Below are positions 1 to 8,964 of a stretch of DNA of 64,000 nt, in pieces. The notes below the pieces were generated by a model. That model was not told the origin of the DNA. It worked only from the letters and a program-made list of their open reading frames with translations, and did not search any database. A program made the translations under genes and the position numbers. Every line of letters begins with the position of its first letter. The stretch's first letter is position 1. This stretch comes from Brachybacterium sacelli (lineage in GTDB: Bacteria; Actinomycetota; Actinomycetes; Actinomycetales; Dermabacteraceae): positions 2,418,001 to 2,482,000 of the forward strand of contig NZ_JAGIOD010000001.1 in assembly GCF_017876545.1 (NCBI RefSeq), read 5' to 3'.

Positions 1-387
1 GTTTCCCTCCGGGTCCCGCACCGCGAACTCGCGGCTGCCGTAGGGCGTGCCCTCCAGCGGCATCACCACGTCGGCCTGCTGCTCCAGGACCTGCTGGTAC
101 AGGGCGTCGATGTCGCTGACCACGACGTAGGACCCGGCGCTGCCGGGCTCACGGGACCACGTCGAGTCCCCCGTATGGCTGCCGAGCATGACGCCGCCGC
201 GGCCGTCGGGCCGGACCAGCTCGGCGTGGGCGACGCGGTCACCGTCGTCGTACCGGGCGGTGAGGACGAATCCGAGGACGTCGGTGAGGAAGCCGATGAG
301 GCCGGCGGCGTCGCGGGCCTGCAGGGTGACGAAGACGGTGGGGTTGCGGTCGGTGCTCTGGGTGCTCGGGGCGCTGTGTTCAGTCAT
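1..387 (-). CDS. VOC/glyoxalase-like protein (C-terminus cut by window edge)
   Basis: The first 129 residues of a small VOC-superfamily protein (PhnB/glyoxalase fold) are present; the gene runs off the left edge. The visible part starts with a beta strand (PTVFVTLQARD) and a helix, then has the family-like stretch near residues 108-129 that ends FAVRDPEGN, where VOC proteins usually carry a metal-ligand or substrate-facing segment. The ATG at 387 overlaps the stop of the upstream AraC gene by 8 bases (ATGACTGA), so the two are translationally coupled. The substrate is unknown; many such proteins act in resistance or degradation, and the regulator probably controls it. Confidence 0.8.
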   Translation of the reverse strand, partial: MTEHSAPSTQSTDRNPTVFVTLQARDAAGLIGFLTDVLGFVLTARYDDGDRVAHAELVRPDGRGGVMLGSHTGDSTWSREPGSAGSYVVVSDIDALYQQVLEQQADVVMPLEGTPYGSREFAVRDPEGN

Positions 388-1261
388 GGTCCCCATCCTC
401 GGTCCTCCGGTACGCGCCGTCTTGAATGTTTCGGAACTCCTCGTGGATCCACGCGCTCGGGCCGACCCCGGCGTACCGGGTGAACTCGCGGGTGAGGTGC
501 GCCTGGTCGCTGAACCCGGCATCGGCGGCGATCCGGGAGAGGTCGGTGCGTCCGTGACGGCGCACCTGGCTCGCCAGGCAGGCCGTGGCGTTCTCGAAGC
601 GCATCAGCCCGGCGACCTGCTTGGGGGAGCGTCCCAGCTCCTGGCGGAAGAGGGTGCCCAGATGACGGGAGCTGAGGCCCACAGTGGTGGCGACCTCCGC
701 GACGGGCACCCGGCCACGTGAGCGTTCGAGGAGGTTCCAGGCCCCCAGCAGCTCCGGCCGCAACGACGGGTGACCGTGGCGGTCCTGGCGACGGATCAGC
801 CTCTCCCTCACGAGGCGGAACCGCGCTCCCCAGTCCTCGCTCTCGCTCAGCTGCTGGTGCAGCTCGATCGCCCAGCGGCCGAGACGGTCCCGACCGTCGA
901 AATCGCTCACGGGCAGTTCGGCGGCGGGAGCTCCGAGCACCGCGCGGGCGGCGAGCGGGTGCAGGGCGATCTGGACGCCGGCCTGGGTGCGGCGCTGCTT
1001 CACGTAGCTGGCGGCAGTGTGCAGACCGCCGATGATGACGGGGCAGGGGCGCACCTCCTCCAGCGCGGCCTCGGAGCCGGCGGCCTCCACCCCGTCGTCG
1101 AGCGCGAGGATGAAGGTCAGCCGGGACGACGGCAACCCGCGGTGGAGCTGCTCCGGGGCCGCGAGCGCACGGTAGCCGACCATCGACGTGATCCCGGGGG
1201 CGCTGCCCGGCGGGGCCGCGGCGACGTCCCAGACCGGCGGCTCGCGATCCTCCTCGCTCAT
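380..1261 (-). CDS. AraC-family transcriptional regulator
   Basis: This 293-residue protein ends in a double helix-turn-helix of the AraC type (about residues 175-280). The sequence VAEVATTVGLSSRHLGTLFR is the first HTH and the stretch around LSRIAADAGFSDQAHLTREF is the second, which is the best conserved part of the family. The N-terminal half is a poorly conserved putative ligand-binding region. The gene is coupled to the VOC gene downstream and may sense the compound that protein handles. The ATG at 1261 is preceded by TAGGCT ending 6 bases upstream, which suggests a leaderless transcript. The effector is unknown. Confidence 0.85.
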   Translation of the reverse strand: MSEEDREPPVWDVAAAPPGSAPGITSMVGYRALAAPEQLHRGLPSSRLTFILALDDGVEAAGSEAALEEVRPCPVIIGGLHTAASYVKQRRTQAGVQIALHPLAARAVLGAPAAELPVSDFDGRDRLGRWAIELHQQLSESEDWGARFRLVRERLIRRQDRHGHPSLRPELLGAWNLLERSRGRVPVAEVATTVGLSSRHLGTLFRQELGRSPKQVAGLMRFENATACLASQVRRHGRTDLSRIAADAGFSDQAHLTREFTRYAGVGPSAWIHEEFRNIQDGAYRRTEDGDHD

Positions 1262-1285
1262 GGCACGAGCCTACGCCGCGATCGG

Positions 1286-2218
1286 TCAGGACCCGCTGAC
1301 GAGCACGACCACCCGATCGGCGTCGCCGCCCTCGACGCTCGACCAGCTGTTCGCGTCCTCGCCGCGCAGCGAGCGGTCCCAGACCCGGCCCTGGTAGGAC
1401 ACCTGGACCACGCCGTCGTCGGCTGCCCGCGCGACGGCCCAGTTCGCGAGCGCCCAGCCGAGGCCGGTGTCGCCCTGGGGGTCGATGACCAGGGCGGTCG
1501 CTCCTGCGTCGACCGGCAGCTGCGGGGCTGTGCCGCCCGCGTCGGCCAAGGTGGTGCCCACGCGCTCCGATCCGGTCAGCCGGGGGAACTGGCGGGCGAG
1601 TTCGGAGCGCACCTGCTCGGGAGAGACGGTCGCGTCGACCGGATCCAGCGTGCACACCAGGTTCGCGCCGCTCTGCCCGGTCAGCGCCGAGGCGTACAGA
1701 CGGCCCTCGGTCTCGTGATCCCGGTACGCCTCGGGGTGGCCGCTGCGCTGGACCCGCTGTGCGACGTCGTTGATGTCCGCGGATTCGTACCCGTCGATCT
1801 TCTCGAGCACGTCGTAGAAGGCGTTGGTGGAGTAGATCGGGTCACTGATCTGCTCCACGGTGCCCCAGTCCTGGGAGGGCCGCTGCTGGAAGAGCCCGAT
1901 CGAGTCGCGATCGCCGTGGTCGAGGTTGCGCAGCTGCGACTCCTGGTACGCGGTCGCCAGCGCGATCGAGGCCGCCCGCGGCGGAAGGCCCCGATCCACG
2001 GCGACCGCGCTGATCAGTGCGGCGTTCGCAGCACGATCGGTGGAGTAGCGGTGGCTCGTGCCCAGCCCGGAGGCGGTGCAGGTGCCCGTGTGGGCGGGGG
2101 AGCCGTACTGCTGCAGGGCGAGATAGGACCCGCCCGCTATCCCGGCGAAAAGCAGCACCATGACCAGGGGGATCACGAGGTGACGGGCGAAGCCGTGTCG
2201 CTTACCGCGACGCGCCAC
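1286..2218 (-). CDS. membrane-anchored lysozyme-like protein
   Basis: This 310-residue protein has a basic N-terminus, one transmembrane segment (about residues 13-35) and an extracytoplasmic domain. Residues 65-180 carry the pattern of a common actinobacterial family with a lytic-transglycosylase-like core: ATAYQESQLRNL, with a candidate catalytic Glu, and SIGLFQQRPSQDWGT. Database entries for this family are often mislabelled as heavy metal transporter; nothing here supports transport. It may cut or bind peptidoglycan, but this is inferred. The chosen start is GTG at 2218. It lies 26 bases downstream of dapD on the same strand, so it may be the last gene of a dapD transcript. Confidence 0.65.
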   Translation of the reverse strand: MARRGKRHGFARHLVIPLVMVLLFAGIAGGSYLALQQYGSPAHTGTCTASGLGTSHRYSTDRAANAALISAVAVDRGLPPRAASIALATAYQESQLRNLDHGDRDSIGLFQQRPSQDWGTVEQISDPIYSTNAFYDVLEKIDGYESADINDVAQRVQRSGHPEAYRDHETEGRLYASALTGQSGANLVCTLDPVDATVSPEQVRSELARQFPRLTGSERVGTTLADAGGTAPQLPVDAGATALVIDPQGDTGLGWALANWAVARAADDGVVQVSYQGRVWDRSLRGEDANSWSSVEGGDADRVVVLVSGS

Positions 2219-2244
2219 CGCGTGCCCGTTCCCTGTACTCGTCG

Positions 2245-3237
2245 TCAGTTCGCGTGGAGCGCGGCGTTGAGGGAGACCGTCTGCCCCTCGCGGGCCACGG
2301 CCTCGACGGCACCGGTCAGCGAGTTGCGGCGGAACAACAGATTCGAGACTCCGGAGAGATCGCGGGCCTTGACCACGTGCGGCTCCTCGCCGGCGGCGTG
2401 GTCGTCGCCCTGCTCACCCACCACGATCACCTTGGTGCCGGCGGTGATGTACAGCCCGGCTTCGACCACGCAGTCGTCGCCGAGCGCGATGCCGACTCCG
2501 GCCTCGGCGCCCACGAGGGACCGCCTCCCGATGCGGACGCGCTGGGTGCCGCCGCCGGAGAGGGTGCCCATGGTGGACGCACCGCCGCCCACGTCGGAGC
2601 CGTCCTCGACGACGACACCCTGCGAGATGCGGCCCTCGACCATGGAGGTGCCCAGGGTGCCCGAGTTGTAGTTCACGAAGCCCTCGTGCATGACGGTCGT
2701 GCCCTCGGCCAGATGAGCGCCCAGGCGCACCCGGTCGGCGTCACCGATGCGCACGCCGGTGGGCAGGACGTAGTCGACCATGCGCGGGAACTTGTCGACG
2801 CTGAGCACCGTGGGCTTGCGACCCGCGGCGATCAGGCGCAGTCGGGTCTCCTCGAAACCGGGCACGGCGCAGGGACCCTCGGAGGTCCACACGACGTTGG
2901 TGAGCGTCCCGAACAGGCCCTCGAGGTTCTGCACGTTGGGCTGGACCAGGCGGTGGGAGAGCAGGTGGAGGCGGAGGTAGGCATCGGCCGCATCGGCCGG
3001 GGCGGCGGCGAGCTCGATCGCGCGCACGACGACCTCCTGGCTGGTGCCCCGCACGTCGTCGGCCTGCGCGGCGGCGCTCAGCTGCGCGTGCAGGGGGAGG
3101 GATTCGACCGCAGAAGGCGCCTCGCCGAGCTGCGGCGCGGGATACCATGCGTCGAGGACGGAGCCGTCGGCACCAAGGGTGGTGAGCGCGATGCCCCAGG
3201 CCTGGGTGGCGGGGGAGTCAGGTGTCGTCGTGGTCAT
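2245..3237 (-). CDS. dapD: 2,3,4,5-tetrahydropyridine-2,6-dicarboxylate N-succinyltransferase
   Basis: DapD succinylates tetrahydrodipicolinate using succinyl-CoA in the diaminopimelate/lysine pathway. The 330-residue length and N-terminal domain match the long actinobacterial form. The C-terminal half (about residues 170-290) is a left-handed beta-helix with hexapeptide-type repeats, seen in GAHLAEGTTVMHEGFVNYNS and the later VGGGASTMGTLSGGG. Succinyl-diaminopimelate desuccinylase, the next enzyme but one, is encoded at 8965 on the other strand. The ATG at 3237 has TAGACT at 3244-3249 exactly 6 bases upstream, so the mRNA is probably leaderless. Confidence 0.95.
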   Translation of the reverse strand: MTTTTPDSPATQAWGIALTTLGADGSVLDAWYPAPQLGEAPSAVESLPLHAQLSAAAQADDVRGTSQEVVVRAIELAAAPADAADAYLRLHLLSHRLVQPNVQNLEGLFGTLTNVVWTSEGPCAVPGFEETRLRLIAAGRKPTVLSVDKFPRMVDYVLPTGVRIGDADRVRLGAHLAEGTTVMHEGFVNYNSGTLGTSMVEGRISQGVVVEDGSDVGGGASTMGTLSGGGTQRVRIGRRSLVGAEAGVGIALGDDCVVEAGLYITAGTKVIVVGEQGDDHAAGEEPHVVKARDLSGVSNLLFRRNSLTGAVEAVAREGQTVSLNAALHAN

Positions 3238-3327
3238 ACGTGAAGTCTACGAAGCCCGACGGCGCGATGGCACGCCCAGTCCAATGGTCAGGGCGAACAG
3301 CACATCGGAGCCCGAGGGCCGACGGAC

Positions 3328-4596
3328 ATGACCGACCCTGCGGCGAGGACGCCACTGCGCCGCAACCCGGAGTACCTCAGGTGGCTGCTGGGGGACCTCC
3401 TCCTCGACATCGGCACCGGGATCGGCGCGTTCGCCTTCCCCCTCGTGACCTTCATGGTCACGGACTCGCTGGGCGCCACCGGAGTGGTGGCGCTGGTCCA
3501 GGGGCTCGGGGCGCTGGTCGGGCTGATCCCCGGCGGGCTGCTCGCCGATCGGTACGAGCGGCGCCGATTGCGGCTGCTCGCCGGAGCGATCGGAGCACTC
3601 GTCCAGGCGGCGCTGATCGGCGTGCTGCTGGCCGGCTGGGCGGGCGTGGCGGTGCTGGCCGGGATCGCCTTCGTGGACCGGCTGCGCGGGACCCTGCTGG
3701 GCAGCGCCTCGAACGCCATGCTCAAGCAGATCGTGCCGACGCCGCAGCTGCCGCGAGCCGTCTCGATCAACCAGGGGCGCGAGGCCGCGGTGGAGATGGC
3801 CTCCGGTCCCCTCGGAGGCGCGCTGCTCGGCCTCTCGATCGTGTTCCCGCCGCTGGCCCATCTGCTGGGCAACCTCGGCTCGGTCGCCGCCACGATCACC
3901 ATGCGTCGGCGGTACTTCCCGCGGGCCGAGGCTGCGGAGCGCACGAAGGTGGGGGAGGACCTGCGCGAAGCGCTCACCTGGATGCTCTCGCAGCCGATCC
4001 GTCTGCAGATGCTCGCGATCTCGTCCGCCGTGAACCTCGGCGCCAACGGACTGATCTTCGCCGTGCTGCTGGATCTCGCGTCCGCGGGGGTGCCGGCCAC
4101 GCGCATCGGCCTGCTGAACACCGTGCTCGCCGGCGCGATACTGCTCGGTGCCCTCCTTGCGCCGCGCCTGGTGGACACCGTGCCGACGGGGGCCCTCGCG
4201 ATCGTCCCGGTCCTCCTGATGGCCGGGGTCGGGGTGCTCCTCCCGTTCGCTCCCGGCATGCTCTGGATCGGCGCGGCCTACGCGGTGCTGGGGGTCGGCC
4301 TGCCCGCGATCAACGCCTCCAGCCAGGGCTTCTTCACCCACATCACGCCGATCGCGATGCAGGGACGGGTCAGCTCGCTGATGCGGCTGGTCTCCTCCGC
4401 GCTGATGCCCCTGGCCCCGGCGGTCGCCGGCTGGGGGCTGGAGATCGCCGGCACCCTGCCCACCATGCTCCTCTTCGCGGCGGTCCTGGCCCTGGGTGCG
4501 CTGGTGGGCCTGCTGGGGCCGGATCTGCGCCGGGTCCCGACCGCTCCGCAGTGGGAGCTCCATGCCCGCGAGGAGGGCCTCGCCGTCGAGGAGTGA
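3328..4596 (+). CDS. MFS transporter (12 TM, efflux type)
   Basis: This 422-residue inner-membrane protein has about twelve hydrophobic segments and the MFS loop 2-3 signature in the form GGLLADRYERRRLRLL. The N-terminus RRNPEYLRWLLGDLL is typical of the MFS_3/enterobactin-exporter-like group found in actinobacteria. The substrate cannot be read from sequence; drug or siderophore export is possible. It is divergent from dapD with a 90-base gap, and a second start upstream in frame is not seen. Confidence 0.85.
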   Translation: MTDPAARTPLRRNPEYLRWLLGDLLLDIGTGIGAFAFPLVTFMVTDSLGATGVVALVQGLGALVGLIPGGLLADRYERRRLRLLAGAIGALVQAALIGVLLAGWAGVAVLAGIAFVDRLRGTLLGSASNAMLKQIVPTPQLPRAVSINQGREAAVEMASGPLGGALLGLSIVFPPLAHLLGNLGSVAATITMRRRYFPRAEAAERTKVGEDLREALTWMLSQPIRLQMLAISSAVNLGANGLIFAVLLDLASAGVPATRIGLLNTVLAGAILLGALLAPRLVDTVPTGALAIVPVLLMAGVGVLLPFAPGMLWIGAAYAVLGVGLPAINASSQGFFTHITPIAMQGRVSSLMRLVSSALMPLAPAVAGWGLEIAGTLPTMLLFAAVLALGALVGLLGPDLRRVPTAPQWELHAREEGLAVEE

Positions 4597-4753
4597 GGTC
4601 GGGGCTCCGTCACGTCCTCGGCGGGGATCCTTCCTCCACAGAGCCGCTCCGTCCACCGTCGTCGCGACGGTCCGCCGTGTGTCACACCTTCGACCTACTG
4701 TGGCAGAAGAGTTGGAGAACGAGGCAGACGAGGGACCCGAGGAGGAGCGGAGC

Positions 4754-6301
4754 ATGTCGCAGACGATCGCGTCCGAGGCCGGCTCCCGTCGTGTGGAACC
4801 GCCGCGCCCCCGAGTCACCGCACGGCGAGAGCTCGACGCGGCGTCGCTCGCCGATCGCGCCGACCTCGAGGAGGGAACGGTCGAGCACGGTGCCGCCACT
4901 CGTCTCCTCGAGCGCGGACGCAGCGCCTCTCGCGAGCACGCCGGTCATCTGCGAGACATCGCCGAGCTCTGGGTGGAGCGGGACGACGATGACCTGCGCG
5001 AGGACCGCGAGGAGTCAGACGTCGCGGTCGCGATCGCCCTGCGCACCACCACCTCCCGTGCCGCGACCCTCCTGCGTGATGCCCACCTGGCTCTGACCGG
5101 TCTGCCGGCCACCTTCGCCCGCCTCGAGGCGGGTGACATGCCGGTCGAATGGTTCGACCGACTGCTGCGCGAGCTGCGGGACCTCACCGCGTTCCAGCGT
5201 GCCCAGATCGACGAGAGGGTCTCGAGCTGGGACCTCGCCTCGCTCCCCGCGGACAGCTACCGGCGCGCGCTGAGCCTGCTGCTGGCCTGGTTCGCCTCCG
5301 CGGCGACCGAGATCGGCCCGCAGGAGAGGCGTGACGTCGACGTCGAGATGTCCCCGGTCGCCGACGGCACCGCGTGCCTGCGCATCACCGGTCCCATCCC
5401 CGAGATCCTGGCGCTGTCCCGCCGGCTCGACGCCGCCGCACGTGCTGTCCAGTCCGCCCAGCGCCACGCGCTGGAGGCCGGTGCCCCGGTGCCCTTCGAC
5501 CTCGACGACGCGGCCTCCACGACCGGGCGCCGCCTGCCGCTGCGTTCCCTGCGCTACGCGGTGATAACCCGGTCCGTCCTGGACACCGGCGGTATCGAGG
5601 TCCCTCGCGAGCAGTTCCGGCTGAACATCGTGGTGCCTGCGATGTCCCTGATGGGGGAGTCGAACGCGCCGGCCCTGCTCGACGGCACGATCCCCGTCCC
5701 CGCCTCCATGGCCCGCATGATCGCCGCCGAGGAGAGCGTGTGGTTCCGGGTGCTCACCGATCCGGTCGACGGCAGCTTCCTCCCCGTCGCCGCCTCGCAG
5801 TACCGTCCGAGCGTCGCGATGCGCGAGCACCTGCGGTTGCGGGACCCGGTCTGCGCGGTGCCCGGCTGCGGCCGCCCCACCTCGAGCTGCTCGGAGGCGG
5901 ACCACATTCAGGAGTACGACCACGAGAACCCCGATGAGGGCGGGCAGACCTGCCCGGAGAACCTCCACCAGCTGTGCTGGAGGCACCACCGGCTGAAGAC
6001 CCTCGGCCTGATCGACCCGGTGCGCGGGCCCGACGGGACGATCACCCATTGGACCACCCGCTCCGGTGCCCACGCCTCGGTGCCGCAGAACACCGACCTC
6101 CTCACGCCCGAGCTGGCCGCTGCCCTCCAAGGTCGGTGGGAGCAGTACGAGTTCGAGCGCGACATCGCCGCGATGGCCGCCGCCGGCGAGTTCGAGCGCC
6201 TAGCCCGCGAGGAAGGGCCGGTGGATCCGCTGCTGGACGACGACAGAGAGCGCGGCCGCCGAGCACCGGCGCCATCGCCCGAGGATCAACCGCCGTTCTG
6301 A
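4754..6301 (+). CDS. DUF222 / HNH endonuclease-domain protein
   Basis: This 515-residue protein has an N-terminal DUF222 region (about residues 25-330) and a C-terminal HNH nuclease motif. The motif is built from CAVPGCG, EADHI and a downstream LHQLCWRHHRLKT segment, giving the paired His/Asn/His metal site and zinc-binding Cys. The reading frame is open further upstream, but the ATG at 4754 has a good ribosome site (GGAGGAG at 4741-4747) and starts the conserved region. Such proteins form large paralogous families in actinobacteria, and their biological role is unsettled; they may be mobile or domesticated nucleases. Its stop overlaps the end of the convergent membrane gene by 16 bases. Confidence 0.85.
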   Translation: MSQTIASEAGSRRVEPPRPRVTARRELDAASLADRADLEEGTVEHGAATRLLERGRSASREHAGHLRDIAELWVERDDDDLREDREESDVAVAIALRTTTSRAATLLRDAHLALTGLPATFARLEAGDMPVEWFDRLLRELRDLTAFQRAQIDERVSSWDLASLPADSYRRALSLLLAWFASAATEIGPQERRDVDVEMSPVADGTACLRITGPIPEILALSRRLDAAARAVQSAQRHALEAGAPVPFDLDDAASTTGRRLPLRSLRYAVITRSVLDTGGIEVPREQFRLNIVVPAMSLMGESNAPALLDGTIPVPASMARMIAAEESVWFRVLTDPVDGSFLPVAASQYRPSVAMREHLRLRDPVCAVPGCGRPTSSCSEADHIQEYDHENPDEGGQTCPENLHQLCWRHHRLKTLGLIDPVRGPDGTITHWTTRSGAHASVPQNTDLLTPELAAALQGRWEQYEFERDIAAMAAAGEFERLAREEGPVDPLLDDDRERGRRAPAPSPEDQPPF

Positions 6302-7010
6302 CCGGCCCCGTCGAGTGGGTCCTTGTCGCCGGTGTCCACGCCGAACCACTCCGCGGCCCGCGCGCGCCGCACGATCTGCTCGAGACGACGCCCGCGCAGC
6401 TGGACGGCCAGGATCGCGAGCAACAGGGCGAGCGCCCCACCACCAGCAGGGTGATCAGCAAGATGGCCGCGCCGACGCAGATCGCGATGATCCCCAGCCC
6501 CACCAGCACCGCCGGGCCGAGCGAGCCCAGGATCGCGGGGCCGGCGGAGCGGCCCTGCAGCGCCCGACGCACCGGCAGACCTCGTCCGAGCTGACCTGGC
6601 CGGGCGACGGCCCAACCCAGCAGCGCGCGGTCCCGGCGACGGGTCGCGACCTCCCCGACGGTCGCCGCGAGGATCACCAGGACTGCGACCGCGATCAGGA
6701 ACGGACCCGAGGACGGCGGCAAGGAGGAGCGGCTGAGGTCGTCGGTCCGCAGCCCCAGCGCCACCCGGACGATGACGAGACTCAGCGCCACCAGCAGCAG
6801 CACGGCCTCGAGGATCCTCAACGGGACCTGCCGCGCCGCGCGTTCGGCCTCCGCGGCCGTCCCGAGCTCGTCGGCCACCGGATCCGCGCCCTCCTCGAGC
6901 ACCACCCGGCGCTCGTCCGCGAGCCGCTCCACGAAGTCCTCGACCTGAGACCCCGCACGCAGCGAGATCGCGTACTGCGCACGCTGGGCGGCGGTCAGCC
7001 ACGCAGCCAT
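6286..7010 (-). pseudogene. membrane protein split by a -1 frameshift
   Basis: Two frames together make one plausible membrane protein. The frame starting at 7010 gives a soluble acidic N-terminus (residues 1-60) and then hydrophobic segments LRILEAVLLLVALSLVIV, FLIAVAVLVILAATV and AILLITLLVVG. It then turns into Arg/Ser/Cys-rich nonsense at the CCCC run at 6435-6438. The -1 frame resumes with ALALLLAILAVQLRGRR and ends normally with DKDPLDGAGQNGG at 6286. One extra G in the coding strand would restore a single ORF of about 240 residues. It could be a sequencing error, a real loss of function or, less likely, programmed slippage. The function is not recognised. The frame stays open above 7010, so the true start is uncertain. 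Confidence 0.6.
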
Positions 7011-7171
7011 CACGATCGAGTCCGCGAGCGCGCGGAGCCGCGCGGCCTGCCTCGCCCCGAGCAGTCCACTCGGGACAGCGGCCGCCCCCCCCGGGGAAGA
7101 TGCCGCGGCGGCGGAGGCGTGGTCGTCATGGCTCCATCGTTCCAGGCCGTCGACGGCGCCATACTGGGGAG

Positions 7172-8929
7172 ATGACCGCCGCCACCGACCTCGCTCGCAC
7201 CGTCGCCGTGATCGGGGCCGGACCGCGGGGCACGGCGATCATCGAGCGGCTGGTCGCCGCCTCCCGGTGCCCTGACTGGCACGGGCCGCTGACGGTGCAC
7301 CTCGTCGACCCGCACGTCGGCCACGGTGGCAGGGTCTGGCGCGAGGACCAGCCCGATGTGCTGCTGATGAACACCACGACCTGCCAGACCACGATGTACC
7401 CCGACCCCAGCTGCCATTCGGTGCTGCCGCCCGTGCACACCGACACCCTTGCCGACCATCTGGCGGCCGAGGGCCTGGGGCCCGGGGACTTCGCCTCCCG
7501 CGCCGCCCACGGCCGCTACCTCGCCCGTGTGCTCCAGCGAGCGGAGCAGGACGCGGACCCGGACCGGCTGCGGATCGTCCAGCACGCCGCCGAGGCGGTG
7601 GACGTCACGGGCCCCGCCGACGGGATCCAGCGCGTGCGCCTGAGCGACAGCCGCGTGCTGCGGGCCGATGCGGTGGCCCTCGCCCTCGGTCACCTGCCCA
7701 CCGCGCTCGGCCCCCGCTCCCAGCAGCTCTCCGACGCCGCCGCGCGCCACGACCTGGTCCATCTCGGTCCCGCCAACCCGCTCGAGGTGGACTACGCCGC
7801 GCTGCTGGGCCGCGAGAGGATCGCCGTGCAGGGCATGGGCCTGAACTTCTATGACGCGATCGGGATGCTCACCACCGTCGCCGGGGGCCGCTTCGTGACC
7901 GACGGGAACGCGCCGTCCGGGCTGCGGTACCTCCCCGGCGGCGGCGAGCCCCGCCTCCTCGTCGGCTCCCGCTCCGGCATGGTCTATCGGCCCAAGCCCG
8001 ACCTCGGGCACGACCTGCCCGCCCCGTACACGCCACAGGTCCTCACCGGTGAACGCGTGCTCGAGCTGGCCGTGCGCTCGGCCGGCGTCGACCACGAGCG
8101 TGAGGTCATGCCGCTGATCCTCGCCGAGCTGCGGCGCGCGCTCGCCGGGGACGGGTACGGCGAGCTCGCGAGCGACGAGGCACTGATCCCTCTGCTGTTC
8201 CCCTTCGGTCGCCGCGGTGGCGAGACGGCCGACGCCCACCGCCGCACCCGTGACGTGCTGCGTATCTCGCTGCGCGCGGCCACCGACCCGGATCCCGCCT
8301 GGGTGCTCGTCTACCGCGTGCTGATCGCCATGCGGGTCCAGGTGGGCCGGCTCGTCGACCTGGGCGCGTACACCACCGAGTCCGTGCGCCGCGACATCGA
8401 CGGGCACCTGCGCAACGCCTTCGCGTCCTGGGCCTCGGGGCCGCCCGTGCTGCGTGTGCGCCAGCTGCTCGCCCTCGAGGAGGCCGGTCTGATCGAGTTC
8501 GCCGGGCCCCGCATGCACCTGGACATCGACGACGAGGAGGGCCGCTTCGCGGTGCGCGGGGCGGACGGCCCGACGATTCTCTGTGACGGCGTGCTCGAGG
8601 CCCACCTGCCGCCGGTGGATCTGCCCGCCTATCGAAGCGCCCTGATCGGGGCCTGGCGGGAGCGCGGCGAGGTCCAGAAGGACTCCTGGGCATCCCGTGG
8701 CAGCCGCCGCCGGATGCTGACCGGCTCGATCGCCGTGGACGGGCTCTACGCCCCGATCGGGGTGGACGAGACCGTCTACGAGCGGCGCCTCCTGGTGGGG
8801 GTTCCGGTGTCCACCGCCCAGCCGGGCTCGGCGATCACCGCCGAGCCGGGCACCTCCGCGCAGCTGCTGCGCCACGCCGAGGCGGTCGCACTGCGCCTGG
8901 CCCGCGCCGGAGGGGCGCTTCACGACTGA
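7172..8929 (+). CDS. FAD/NAD(P)-binding oxidoreductase-like protein
   Basis: This 585-residue cytosolic protein opens with a Rossmann dinucleotide site, VAVIGAGPRGTAIIERL (residues 10-26), matching the FAD/NAD(P)-binding PF13454 group. A second motif, IAVQGMGLNFYDAIGML, at about residues 220-236 is also typical of that group. The C-terminal third is alpha-helical and lacks recognisable catalytic residues. Members are often annotated vaguely and the substrate is not known. The ATG at 7172 has CATACT at 7160-7165 followed by 6 bases, the leaderless arrangement seen repeatedly here. The gene is followed after 35 bases by dapE with its own promoter-like element. Confidence 0.75.
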   Translation: MTAATDLARTVAVIGAGPRGTAIIERLVAASRCPDWHGPLTVHLVDPHVGHGGRVWREDQPDVLLMNTTTCQTTMYPDPSCHSVLPPVHTDTLADHLAAEGLGPGDFASRAAHGRYLARVLQRAEQDADPDRLRIVQHAAEAVDVTGPADGIQRVRLSDSRVLRADAVALALGHLPTALGPRSQQLSDAAARHDLVHLGPANPLEVDYAALLGRERIAVQGMGLNFYDAIGMLTTVAGGRFVTDGNAPSGLRYLPGGGEPRLLVGSRSGMVYRPKPDLGHDLPAPYTPQVLTGERVLELAVRSAGVDHEREVMPLILAELRRALAGDGYGELASDEALIPLLFPFGRRGGETADAHRRTRDVLRISLRAATDPDPAWVLVYRVLIAMRVQVGRLVDLGAYTTESVRRDIDGHLRNAFASWASGPPVLRVRQLLALEEAGLIEFAGPRMHLDIDDEEGRFAVRGADGPTILCDGVLEAHLPPVDLPAYRSALIGAWRERGEVQKDSWASRGSRRRMLTGSIAVDGLYAPIGVDETVYERRLLVGVPVSTAQPGSAITAEPGTSAQLLRHAEAVALRLARAGGALHD

Positions 8930-8964
8930 CGCAGGCCGGTCCCGGTCAGTGGCACGATGGCTGC

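Noticed and set aside
7010..8923. 637-codon minus-strand open frame opposite the FAD/NAD gene
   Set aside because: Composition is Gly/His/Arg-rich and unlike any protein; the plus strand has a clear Rossmann motif and promoter element.
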